NCBI GenBank assembly: GCA_019634415.1 | Contig: JAHQVJ010000116.1 | Location: 1-64,000, forward strand | Direction of reading: 5' to 3' | From: Myxococcales bacterium | GTDB taxonomy: Bacteria; Myxococcota_A; UBA796; GCA-2862545 | DNA length: 64,000 bases | In this document: in pieces, positions 35,566-43,404 of the stretch | Numbering within the stretch: the first letter of the stretch is position 1 | How the letters are laid out: each line of letters opens with the position of its first letter | Notes under the pieces: generated by a model | The model's input: the letters and a program-made list of their open reading frames with translations, nothing else | Database searches by the model: none | What the model was told of the DNA's origin: nothing | Translations under genes and position numbers: made by a program

Positions 35566-35943
35566 ATGACGAACGAGACGGTAACGCTGAAGCAACGCAG
35601 CGGGGATCCCGTGGAGGGAACCGCGGTGGTCACGCGCTACGCCGCCACGGACCGCACCACCCGCGCAGGCGCCATCGCCCTGGGCGGCATCCTCCTCGGC
35701 GGTCTCTCCATCGTGGTGCCCGGCGTCCACCTCATCAGCACCTGGCTGCTGCCCCTGCTGGGCTTGGGGATCGCGGCCTACGTCCACCGGATCCACGCAC
35801 GGGTCGGAACGGTGCGCGGGATCTGCCCCAGCTGCGGAGAAGACATGGCCATCGAGGACACCGGAGCGGTGGCCGACGAGGCAGTGTGGGTACGATGTGA
35901 CCGATGCACCCACCCCATGGAACTGATCCTCCGCCCCCAGTGA
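35566..35943 (+). CDS. Small membrane protein with C-terminal zinc ribbon
   Basis: This 125-residue protein has two close hydrophobic segments (AGAIALGGILLGGLSIVV, LISTWLLPLLGLGIAAYV). It ends in a four-cysteine zinc ribbon, CPSCGEDM and CDRCTHPM. The N-terminus is soluble. The ribbon faces the cytoplasm if both segments span. Function unknown. The stop overlaps the start of the DUF1704 gene (GTGA), so the two are probably coupled. Confidence 0.75.
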   Translation: MTNETVTLKQRSGDPVEGTAVVTRYAATDRTTRAGAIALGGILLGGLSIVVPGVHLISTWLLPLLGLGIAAYVHRIHARVGTVRGICPSCGEDMAIEDTGAVADEAVWVRCDRCTHPMELILRPQ

Positions 35944-37184
35944 GCCCTTCTCCCCTCGAAGGCACCCTGAAGACCCTGGACCGCACCCTGGTCCGCGCTG
36001 CGCGCTCCGTGCGGGTCCTCGGAACGCTGACCTGGCCTGCTTCCGTGGAGGCACCCTTCCTGGCGGCCTGGCGGAAGGGCGCTCCGATCCTGCCCGAGCC
36101 TCCGCCCCTGGAGATCGACGACCTCGATCCGCTGGAGGCCCCACTCGAGCACGTGGCCCGACGGGCGGATCCCGAGCACCCCGCGGGGGCCTTCCTGGTG
36201 CGCACGGCACGGGGCTACCTGCGTGCCCTGGAGCTGCTCCGCACGGCGGGCACCCCCCGCTTCGCCGAGGTGTCGCTGGAGCTGTTCGGCGGGCCCGAGG
36301 ACCGGATCGTGCGTGGGGCGCCCAGCCCCCTCGAAGAGGCGGAGCACCTGATCGAGGCAGCAGGCAGCATGGCCTGTGACCCCGAAGACGGCACGCTGTC
36401 GGCGGAGGAGGCGGCGACCCGCCTGGAGCAGATGGCCGCGCCCCACTTCGACGAGCCCCTGCCCGTGCAGCTGGATCCGGCGCTGGGATCGCTGGCGGCG
36501 GCAGGCTCGAAGCGGGTGCGGCTGCGAGATGGCGTGCGGTACACCGAGGCGCAGCTCGAGCAGCTGCTGCAGCACGAAGCGCTGGTGCACTCGGCCACCA
36601 AGCGCAATGGCCGCAACCAGCGGTGGCTGCGATCGCTGGGCCTGTCGTCGCCCCGAACGGCCGCCACCCAAGAAGGGCTGGCCACCCTCGCAGAGCTCAT
36701 CACCGACACCATCGATCTGCTGCGCCTCAAGCGCGTGGCCCTGCGGGTGAAGGCCGTGCACGCGGCCCTGCAGGGAGCGGACTTCCTCGACGTGTTCCGC
36801 CTGCTGCTCGAGGCCGGCCAGCCCGAGGTGGAGGCCTATCGCTCCACCATGCGCGTGTTCCGCGGTGGGGACGTGCGCGGCGGTGTCGCCTTCACCAAGG
36901 ACGTCGTGTACCTGTCGGGCCTGCGAGAGGTGCACACCTTCCTGCTCGCGGCCATGCGAGAGCACCGCCACGACCTGCCCGTCACCTTGTTCGTGGGGCG
37001 GCTGACGCCCGGAGACGCAGTAGCGCTGGCGCCCCTGGTGCAGAGCGGATTATTGCAGCCGCCCGCGGTGGTCCCGCCCTGGGTGGCGCGCCGCGACCAC
37101 CTCGCTGCGAACCTCACCTGGACGGAGTTCGGGCACCGGATCCCCCTCGATCGCATCGCCTTGTCGGACTTCGAGCCGACTTGA
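35940..37184 (+). CDS. DUF1704 / QEGLA-motif putative metallopeptidase (MATCAP-like)
   Basis: The GTG start at 35940 overlaps the upstream stop (GTGA); an ATG at 35904 is an alternative with 12 more residues. The 414-residue protein carries the DUF1704 signatures: HEALVH at 212-217, an HExxxH motif, and QEGLA at 244-248, whose Glu completes the metal site. The family was first labelled flavohemoglobin-expression-modulating QEGLA protein; the eukaryotic members MATCAP/KIAA0895L are tubulin tyrosine carboxypeptidases with this same site. The C-terminal two-fifths include FRGGDVRGGVAFTKDVVYL, typical of the bacterial members. I infer a zinc carboxypeptidase acting on a protein C-terminus; the substrate is unknown. 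Confidence 0.85.
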   Translation: MSPSPLEGTLKTLDRTLVRAARSVRVLGTLTWPASVEAPFLAAWRKGAPILPEPPPLEIDDLDPLEAPLEHVARRADPEHPAGAFLVRTARGYLRALELLRTAGTPRFAEVSLELFGGPEDRIVRGAPSPLEEAEHLIEAAGSMACDPEDGTLSAEEAATRLEQMAAPHFDEPLPVQLDPALGSLAAAGSKRVRLRDGVRYTEAQLEQLLQHEALVHSATKRNGRNQRWLRSLGLSSPRTAATQEGLATLAELITDTIDLLRLKRVALRVKAVHAALQGADFLDVFRLLLEAGQPEVEAYRSTMRVFRGGDVRGGVAFTKDVVYLSGLREVHTFLLAAMREHRHDLPVTLFVGRLTPGDAVALAPLVQSGLLQPPAVVPPWVARRDHLAANLTWTEFGHRIPLDRIALSDFEPT

Positions 37185-37249
37185 CTGCGACGGTTCGACG
37201 ACCCGGTCGATAATGTGTCGGCGCACCAGCCCGTGCCCTTGAGTCGGTC

Positions 37250-39307
37250 ATGCTCGAGTCCCTCAATCCCCAGAAGCCAGCCCCGATCCTCGGCCGCTAC
37301 GAGGTCGTGGGGCGACTGGGCGAGGGCGGCATGGCCGAGACGTGGCTGTGCAAGATCTCGGGCTACCGCGGCTTCTCGCGCCACGTCGTGGTGAAGGTGC
37401 TTCAGGCGGGTCACCTCGACGATCCCGACTACCACGACATGTTCTTCGACGAAGCGCGGATCGGCACGCTGCTGAAGCACCCGAACATCCCGCGCGTGGA
37501 GGAGTTCGACGTCTCGGGGGGCGTGCCGTTCATCGTGCAGGAGTACGTCGACGGCCCCAGCCTGCTGCAGCTCCTGAAGCGCCGCGGCGACGACGCGGGA
37601 CTGCCCGCGCGGATCGCCGTTCGGGTCTTGCTCGACGTCGCCTCGGCCCTCGACTACGCCCACCGCGCCACCGATCCGCAGGGCGCCCCGCTGAACCTGG
37701 TGCACCGCGACATCTCTGCGGCCAACATCCTGGTGGCCAGCGGCGGCCAGGCGCAGCTCATCGACTTCGGTGTGGCGCGCTTCGAAGACCGTGAGTCCAC
37801 CACCCAGACCGACGTCATCAAGGGCAAGTTCCGCTACCTGGCGCCGGAGGCCCTGACCGGCAGCACGCCCTCGCCCGCCATGGACATCTTCTCGCTGGGG
37901 GTGGTGCTGTTCACTGCGTTGGTGGGCCGCTTTCCGTGGCGCGCCGACGCCATGGTGTCGGATCGCTTCCGCAACCTCGACGTCAAGGGCCAGCTGGCGC
38001 CGGAGCTGGATCCCGCGATCGACGTGATCGTGCGACAATGCCTGCATCAGCGACCCGAGCAGCGCCCCACCGCCCGCGGGCTGCGGCAGGCGCTGGAGCA
38101 GTACCTCGAGGGGACGGGCGGCCCCGTCACCGACGAGCAGGTCAGCGACGTGGTGCGCCAGGCCTTCCCCGAAGGCCGCGACGGGTGGCTGTCCTCCCCG
38201 CTGGTCCACCACAGCGCGCTGGCCACGGCCACGCCCCACCCACCCCGCCGCAGCCGGACCTGGATCGGCATCTCGCTGGTGACGCTGCTGGTGCTCCAGG
38301 CCTTGGTGGTCCTGTGGGTGGCCACGCGCGACACCGAGCCAGTCCCCACGGACGTCGAGCCCAGCATGGGCACCGAGGGGCTCACCCTGTTGCTCGACGA
38401 GGCCGAGTCCCTCATCGCTGCCGGGCAGTTCCGGGCAGCTCAGGATCTGCTCCAGCGCACCGCCGCGGTCGACGTGCCCGATCCCGACGTGCTGATCCGC
38501 ACGAGCCAGCTCACGAGCAGTGCCGAGCGTGGCAGCCTGCAGCAGCAGGCACTGGGCGCCATGAACGTGGGCGACCGCACGCTGACGCGCAAGAAGGTGG
38601 AGGCCCTGCTCCTGGCGTTCCCCTCCGACGAGGTCGGCCTGAAGCTGCTCCAGGATCTGCAGCCGAAGCGACCGCCGCCAGCGCCAGATGCGGGCCAGGG
38701 ATTCCTGCGCCTCGAGGTCGCCGGTGGCATCTTGGTGGCCATCGATGGCGACCTGGTGGGCCTCACCCCCCTCGACGAGATCGGCCTGCCGCCCGGCCCG
38801 CACGAGATCGTGCTCCGGCGAGAGGGCTTCGCCGATCTGTCGCGGACCATCTCCATCGAGAAGGCGACCACCTACGCCCTGCATGTCGAGCTCGAGCCCG
38901 TCGAGACCCCTGGCGAGCCCGTGACCCCTCCCTCCATCGACGAGGAAGCCGAGGACGTCGTCGCGGATCCTCCCGTCGAGCCCCCACCCTCCGAGGAGGG
39001 TGCCCCCGACCAGCCCATGGCGGCCATCCGCTTCTTCCCCACCGAAGATCTACAGCTCCGCCGGAAGGTGCCCCTGGCCTTCCCCGGAGAAGCTCGCGAC
39101 GTGCCCGAGTCCGAGCTGGCCTGCACCGCTCGGGTGTTCATCGACGAGCGGGGCACCCCCTACGACGTGGTACCCGACGCGACCTGCCCGGGGGTCCTCC
39201 ACCAGTCCACCGTGGTGGGTCTGTCCAAGTGGCGCTGGTACCCGCCCAAGATGGACGGCGAGAAGGTAAAGGCTCAGACCCGAGTGCGAGTGCGATACAA
39301 GCAGTGA
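37250..39307 (+). CDS. Ser/Thr protein kinase with membrane helix, PEGA and TonB_C-like domains
   Basis: This 685-residue protein has a Hanks-type kinase domain (16-285): P-loop GEGGMAE (24-30), Lys49 in VVVKVL, HRDISAAN (152-159, Asp154) and DFGVA (172-176). A membrane helix lies at about 338-357. The extracytoplasmic part has a TPR-like helical segment (385-465), a PEGA domain (about 484-548; LVGLTPLDEIGLPPGPHEI) and a C-terminal TonB_C-like unit (605-685; CTARVFIDERG, ATCPG, LSKWRWYPP) with the same paired cysteines as the protein at 31167-32696. This looks like transmembrane signalling ending in an envelope adaptor. The next gene (lipase) starts 2 bases after its stop. Confidence 0.88.
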   Translation: MLESLNPQKPAPILGRYEVVGRLGEGGMAETWLCKISGYRGFSRHVVVKVLQAGHLDDPDYHDMFFDEARIGTLLKHPNIPRVEEFDVSGGVPFIVQEYVDGPSLLQLLKRRGDDAGLPARIAVRVLLDVASALDYAHRATDPQGAPLNLVHRDISAANILVASGGQAQLIDFGVARFEDRESTTQTDVIKGKFRYLAPEALTGSTPSPAMDIFSLGVVLFTALVGRFPWRADAMVSDRFRNLDVKGQLAPELDPAIDVIVRQCLHQRPEQRPTARGLRQALEQYLEGTGGPVTDEQVSDVVRQAFPEGRDGWLSSPLVHHSALATATPHPPRRSRTWIGISLVTLLVLQALVVLWVATRDTEPVPTDVEPSMGTEGLTLLLDEAESLIAAGQFRAAQDLLQRTAAVDVPDPDVLIRTSQLTSSAERGSLQQQALGAMNVGDRTLTRKKVEALLLAFPSDEVGLKLLQDLQPKRPPPAPDAGQGFLRLEVAGGILVAIDGDLVGLTPLDEIGLPPGPHEIVLRREGFADLSRTISIEKATTYALHVELEPVETPGEPVTPPSIDEEAEDVVADPPVEPPPSEEGAPDQPMAAIRFFPTEDLQLRRKVPLAFPGEARDVPESELACTARVFIDERGTPYDVVPDATCPGVLHQSTVVGLSKWRWYPPKMDGEKVKAQTRVRVRYKQ

Positions 39308-39308
39308 C

Positions 39309-40226
39309 ATGAGCGGCGTCGTCTGGGTACTCCTCATCCCCGTCACCGTTGCGGCGGGTGTCGTCAGCACCATGGCGGTGGTGCAGATCGATCGCTTCCA
39401 CCGCTACCACGTGCACAAGGGCAATCCGCCCCCTCCCATCACTCCCCACACGGTGCTGCGCGAGCTGCGCAGCGTGGCCACGGTGGCCTGGTGGACGCTG
39501 TGGGCCGCGCTGTCCGATCCGCTACGCCGTCCTGCACGGACCACCGGCGTTCCGGTGGTCTGCGTGCACGGCTACTCGCAGAACGCCACGAACATGTGGG
39601 GGATCCGGCAGGTGCTGGAGCGCGCTGGCCGCAGCACCCTCGGTGTGTCCATGGTCCACCGGATAGCCCCCTTGGATCACTACGCAGACCACCTAGAGCG
39701 GGCCATCGACGGGCTCCGACAGACCGAGGGCCCTCGATTCGACGTGGTGGCCCACAGCATGGGAGGGCTGGTGCTCCGGGTGGTGCTGGATCGGAGGCCC
39801 GATCTGCGCGCAGGGATCGGCACCGTGATCACCCTCGGCTCCCCGCATCGCGGCACGGCGGCCGTGCGCGGCATGACCTTCCTACCCGAGCTCCGAGCCA
39901 TGGCGCGTCGCTCCCCGTTGCTGAGCACGCTGCCGAGCCTGGGCCGCCTGCTGCCCCACGCCACGCTGGTCACCGTGGCGGGCACGTCGGACACCGTGGT
40001 CTACCCGAACTCCTCGTCGCTGGAGCCGGAGGGGCAGACGGTGCTGCTCCGCGATGTGGGCCACGCAGGGCTGCTCACCGACAAGCGGGCCCTGGCGGCG
40101 GTGCGAGCAGCTCTGCGGCCGTCGACGGGTCAGGTGGAGACCATCTCCTGCGGCGAGGAGCGCCCCGAGCGCCGTCGCCGCATGCGCCGCAGCTGCGCCG
40201 CACAGTCCGGCACCTCGCCGAAGTGA
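39309..40226 (+). CDS. Alpha/beta-hydrolase lipase with N-terminal membrane anchor
   Basis: This 305-residue protein has an N-terminal hydrophobic anchor (VVWVLLIPVTVAAGVVSTMAVV). The lipase core has CVHGYSQNATNMW (oxyanion), HSMGGL (nucleophile Ser in GHSMG-type elbow) and VAGTSDTVVYPNSS with a later DVGHAG giving Asp and His. This is the esterase/lipase fold of triacylglycerol lipases and related proteins. It is 2 bases downstream of the kinase gene and likely co-transcribed. Its last 97 bases are antisense to the small TusA-like gene, so one of the two 3' ends may be misjudged. Confidence 0.85.
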   Translation: MSGVVWVLLIPVTVAAGVVSTMAVVQIDRFHRYHVHKGNPPPPITPHTVLRELRSVATVAWWTLWAALSDPLRRPARTTGVPVVCVHGYSQNATNMWGIRQVLERAGRSTLGVSMVHRIAPLDHYADHLERAIDGLRQTEGPRFDVVAHSMGGLVLRVVLDRRPDLRAGIGTVITLGSPHRGTAAVRGMTFLPELRAMARRSPLLSTLPSLGRLLPHATLVTVAGTSDTVVYPNSSSLEPEGQTVLLRDVGHAGLLTDKRALAAVRAALRPSTGQVETISCGEERPERRRRMRRSCAAQSGTSPK

Positions 40227-40456
40227 TCCGGCAGCACGTACAGCCGCGCCGCCCAGCAGTTCTGCTGACGTCGCAGCGTCGTGCAGAAGCGCTGCTCCAC
40301 CGCCCACTGGAGCACGAGATCCAGGTTGGAGGGGTCGTCGGACTGCACCACCAAGCAGGACGCTCCCGGCCGTAGGGCGCACACGTCCCGTTGGACCATC
40401 TCGAGGCAGCGCACGGCGTCTCGGCGGCTGCAATCGAGGAAGATTTCACGCGCCAT
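40130..40456 (-). CDS. Small cysteine-containing protein, possibly TusA-like
   Basis: This 108-residue frame starts at ATG 40456, with GGAGGG upstream at suitable spacing. It reads MAREIFLDCSRRDAVRCLEMVQRDV then CLVVQSDDPSNLDLVLQW. The pattern of a strand, a LDC turn, a Cys-bearing helix and a second strand with D resembles the TusA two-layer fold. The usual CPxP is replaced by RCLEM, so the assignment is weak. It could act as a small sulfur-handling or regulatory protein. Its start SD is inside a hairpin (40461-40499). The C-terminus overlaps the lipase antisense. Confidence 0.5.
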   Translation of the reverse strand: MAREIFLDCSRRDAVRCLEMVQRDVCALRPGASCLVVQSDDPSNLDLVLQWAVEQRFCTTLRRQQNCWAARLYVLPDHFGEVPDCAAQLRRMRRRRSGRSSPQEMVST

Positions 40457-40460
40457 TCTA

Positions 40461-40499
40461 GAGCCCTCCTGAAAACCTTTTCGGATCTCGGGAGGGCTC
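40461..40499 (-). promoter_or_regulatory. Hairpin sequestering the Shine-Dalgarno of the small gene at 40456
   Basis: GAGCCCTCC at 40461-40469 and GGAGGGCTC at 40491-40499 form a perfect 9-bp inverted repeat with a 21-base loop, in the 52-bp gap between the M28 peptidase stop and the small gene start. In the minus-strand RNA the arm nearest the start codon reads GGAGGGCTC and contains the SD of the 40456 start, so pairing would hide it. It may also act as a terminator-like hairpin for the peptidase transcript, though no U-tract follows. Confidence 0.5.
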
Positions 40500-40508
40500 C
40501 AGGTTTCA

Positions 40509-43382
40509 TCAGGGTTCCCAGCGAGCCACGAACAGGTTCGTATCCGACGACCCCTCGGGGGTGGCGCGGTTGCTGGCGAAGGCCAGCCACTTCCCGTCGG
40601 GGCTGAACATCGGGAAGCCATCGAAGCCCTCCGACGTCGTGATCCGCTTGGTCTCCCCACCTCCCCTGGGCGCCATGAAGATGTCGAACTCCCGCCCCGA
40701 TCCGCCCACGTTGCTGGAGAAGAGCACGCCGGAGTCATCGGGCAGCGGGTAGGGCGCGAAGTTGGCTGCGCCGTTGTCGGTGAGCTGCTCGACCTGCCGG
40801 GTGTCCAGATCCATCCAGAACAGCTCCAGCTTCGACGGCCGCACCAGATCCTCGCCGAGCAGCCGCTGGTAGTCAGCCAGCGCGTCGCCTTCGGGCCGCG
40901 ACGCCCGCCACACCAAGGCGGTACAGGCGGGGTTGAAGAAGGCGCCGCCGTCGTAGCCGGGCGTGTCGGTCATGCGCTCGATGCCCGTGCCGTCGGCGTT
41001 GGCCACGTACAGCTCGAGGTCGCCGTCGCGGGTGCTGGTGAACACGATGCGGCCGTCCTTCATGCAGACGGTGGCCTCGGCGTCGTAGTGCTCGCTCGAC
41101 AGGAAGGTCTGTGGCGGCTGACCGGGGGCGTGGTGCACCAGGTCGAAGCTGTCGTACAGCGGCCAGACGTAGCCCTGGGAGCGATCGGGGGTGGGCGGGC
41201 ACGCCTCGCCAGCCGACTCGGTGGTGGCGTAGATCACCTCGTCGCCCTCGGGATAGGCGAAGTAGCCGCACGTGGTGCGGCCCTTGCCCGACGACAGCAG
41301 GGTGACCTGGCCCGTGGTGAGGTTCAGCTCGTACTGCTGATCACAGCTGTCGTCGCGCACGGGCGTGCGCTGGAAGATCAGGCTCCGACCGTCGGGGGCC
41401 CAGTAGGCCTCTGCGTTCTCGCCCCCGAACGTGAGCTGCCGCAGATCGGCGATGTGGTCCTCGCCGTCCCCGATCAGATCCGGCACCGCCTTGCCCGCCG
41501 TGGGGCTCCACTCGTCGCCCTGGCCGTGGGGATCGCCTCCCACGGAGAAGTCGCGATGCTCGGATGGATTGTCGTCGGCCGGTGCGGTCTTCGTGCCGCC
41601 GCGCGAGCCCAGCGTGGCCTTCAAGGTGAGGCGCTCCTCCCCGCGCAGCACCACCACCTCGATGGTGTCTCCGGGCCGATGGTCGCGCAGCACGAAGGTC
41701 ATGTCGTAGAGGTTCTGGACCTCCACACCCGCCATCCCCACGATGGTGTCGCCCCCTTGGATCCCCGCACGGTCCGCAGGCCCGCCGCCGCGCACGTCCG
41801 ACAGCAGCACACCGCCTTCCTCCGAGGCCATCGCGCTGAAGTCCGGCACCGTGCCCAGGTAGGCCCCCCGACCACGGGAGTCACCGGCCATGGGCGGACC
41901 CGCCTCCGACTTCACGTAGGTCAGGCGCTCGGGACGGGTGGCCAGGCTGCCGAGCACGTCGACGAGCAGGGTGGTGACCTTGGCGCCCCCCTCCAGGTTC
42001 AGCGTCTCCACGTCGTCGGCGGGGGTGTGGTACTCCTCGTGGCTGCCCGAGAACAGGTGGATCACCGGGATGTCGTGCTCGTAGAAGCTGCTGTGGTCGC
42101 TCGGACCGTAGCCATCGCCGCCCATCTCGAGCGTGATCCCCACGGCCTCCGACGGACCCGTGAGCACCTCCTCCCACTCGGGTGCCGTGTCGGTGCCCAG
42201 CGCCTGGAGATTGCCGTCGCGGATCCGACCCACCATGTCGAGGTTCACCATGGCGTTGGTGGCCTCGTTGGGGAACAGCGGGTGGTCGGTGTAGTAGGCC
42301 GAGCCGCCCAGCCCGATCTCCTCTGCGGTGAAGGCGATGCCCACGACGGTGCGCCGGTCTCCTTCGGGCAGATCGCGCGCAAGGGCCTCCATGCTGCACA
42401 CCATCGCCGCGGTGCCGCTGGCGTTGTCGTCGGCACCGTTGTGGATGGCCTCCACGCCCGGCTCCATGGAGCCGTTGCCGCCCATGCCCAGGTGATCGTA
42501 GTGGGCTCCCACCACCACCACCTCGTCGGCGAGCGCCCCCGTGCCCTCGATCACGCCGAGCACGTTGCGCACCTGAGCCTGCTCGGGCAGCACGTCCACG
42601 GTGCCGCTCACCCGCAGGCCATCGAGTGCCGTCGACGACGGAGCGTAGCTGTCGTCGATCTTCGCCCGCACCGAGGCCAGATCGGTCTTCGCTGCGGCCA
42701 GCCAGCGATCGGCCTCCGCCCGCGTGATCTGGATCACGGGCAGCCCCGCACGAGACGTGGGGCGGCCCCGCTTGAGCGGCGGCAGCTTGTCGGGCTCCTC
42801 CTCGGTGCCCTGCTGCGGGCTCACGAAGACCAATGCCGCCGCACCCAGCTCGCGCGCGCGCAGCGCCTTGTAGCGCAGGTCGGAGAAGCGGCTCGGACGC
42901 TTGCCCTCGAAGGGGCTCTCGGCGTCGTTCTCGCCAGGCTCGTAGCGCATGGCCAGCACGACCTTGCCCTCGACGTCGAGGCCTGTGTAGTCGTCGTAGT
43001 CCAGATCGGGAGCGACGATGCCGTAGCCGGCGAAGACCACGTCGCCCTCGAAGGTGCCGTTGCTCGAGAACCCCAGGGGAGAGAACTCCTGTCCTTGCGT
43101 CATCTGGCGGTCCCCTTCCGCCATGGCGTTGCCCTCGCCCAACGACACGCCGATGGTCGCCTCGAAGGGCTGCAGGTAGCCCATGCCGCCATCGCCGAGG
43201 CCCGCCTCGCGAAACCGCGCCTCGATGAGTGCGGCGGCCTTGTCCAGCCCGGCCGTGCCCACCCCTCGTCCTTCCATCTCGTCGGTGGACAGGGCGGTGG
43301 TGAGCTCGGTGAAGCACGCTTGTGGATCGAACGGTGGATCGGACTGGGGACACCCAGTGAAGAACAACGCAGTCAGGATCAT
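40509..43382 (-). CDS. M28 aminopeptidase with PDZ and TolB-like beta-propeller domains, lipoprotein
   Basis: This 957-residue lipoprotein starts MILTALFFTGC (lipobox TGC). A protease-associated region precedes the M28 catalytic domain: HYDHLG (His294), GADDN (bridging Asp318), TAEEIG (Glu354-Glu355), LDMVG (Asp382) and YHTP (His452), the full two-zinc set. A PDZ domain follows (about 505-600), with GGGPADRAGIQGGDTIVGM. From about 640 there is a WD40/TolB-type propeller with repeated YWAPDGRSLIF and FSPDGKWLAF blades. The M28-PDZ pair is known from other Gram-negatives; the added propeller is unusual. It likely trims peptides at the cell surface. The gene is the middle of three on the minus strand. 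Confidence 0.9.
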   Translation of the reverse strand: MILTALFFTGCPQSDPPFDPQACFTELTTALSTDEMEGRGVGTAGLDKAAALIEARFREAGLGDGGMGYLQPFEATIGVSLGEGNAMAEGDRQMTQGQEFSPLGFSSNGTFEGDVVFAGYGIVAPDLDYDDYTGLDVEGKVVLAMRYEPGENDAESPFEGKRPSRFSDLRYKALRARELGAAALVFVSPQQGTEEEPDKLPPLKRGRPTSRAGLPVIQITRAEADRWLAAAKTDLASVRAKIDDSYAPSSTALDGLRVSGTVDVLPEQAQVRNVLGVIEGTGALADEVVVVGAHYDHLGMGGNGSMEPGVEAIHNGADDNASGTAAMVCSMEALARDLPEGDRRTVVGIAFTAEEIGLGGSAYYTDHPLFPNEATNAMVNLDMVGRIRDGNLQALGTDTAPEWEEVLTGPSEAVGITLEMGGDGYGPSDHSSFYEHDIPVIHLFSGSHEEYHTPADDVETLNLEGGAKVTTLLVDVLGSLATRPERLTYVKSEAGPPMAGDSRGRGAYLGTVPDFSAMASEEGGVLLSDVRGGGPADRAGIQGGDTIVGMAGVEVQNLYDMTFVLRDHRPGDTIEVVVLRGEERLTLKATLGSRGGTKTAPADDNPSEHRDFSVGGDPHGQGDEWSPTAGKAVPDLIGDGEDHIADLRQLTFGGENAEAYWAPDGRSLIFQRTPVRDDSCDQQYELNLTTGQVTLLSSGKGRTTCGYFAYPEGDEVIYATTESAGEACPPTPDRSQGYVWPLYDSFDLVHHAPGQPPQTFLSSEHYDAEATVCMKDGRIVFTSTRDGDLELYVANADGTGIERMTDTPGYDGGAFFNPACTALVWRASRPEGDALADYQRLLGEDLVRPSKLELFWMDLDTRQVEQLTDNGAANFAPYPLPDDSGVLFSSNVGGSGREFDIFMAPRGGGETKRITTSEGFDGFPMFSPDGKWLAFASNRATPEGSSDTNLFVARWEP

Positions 43383-43404
43383 GAGGACTCCGGGACGCGC
43401 CCTC

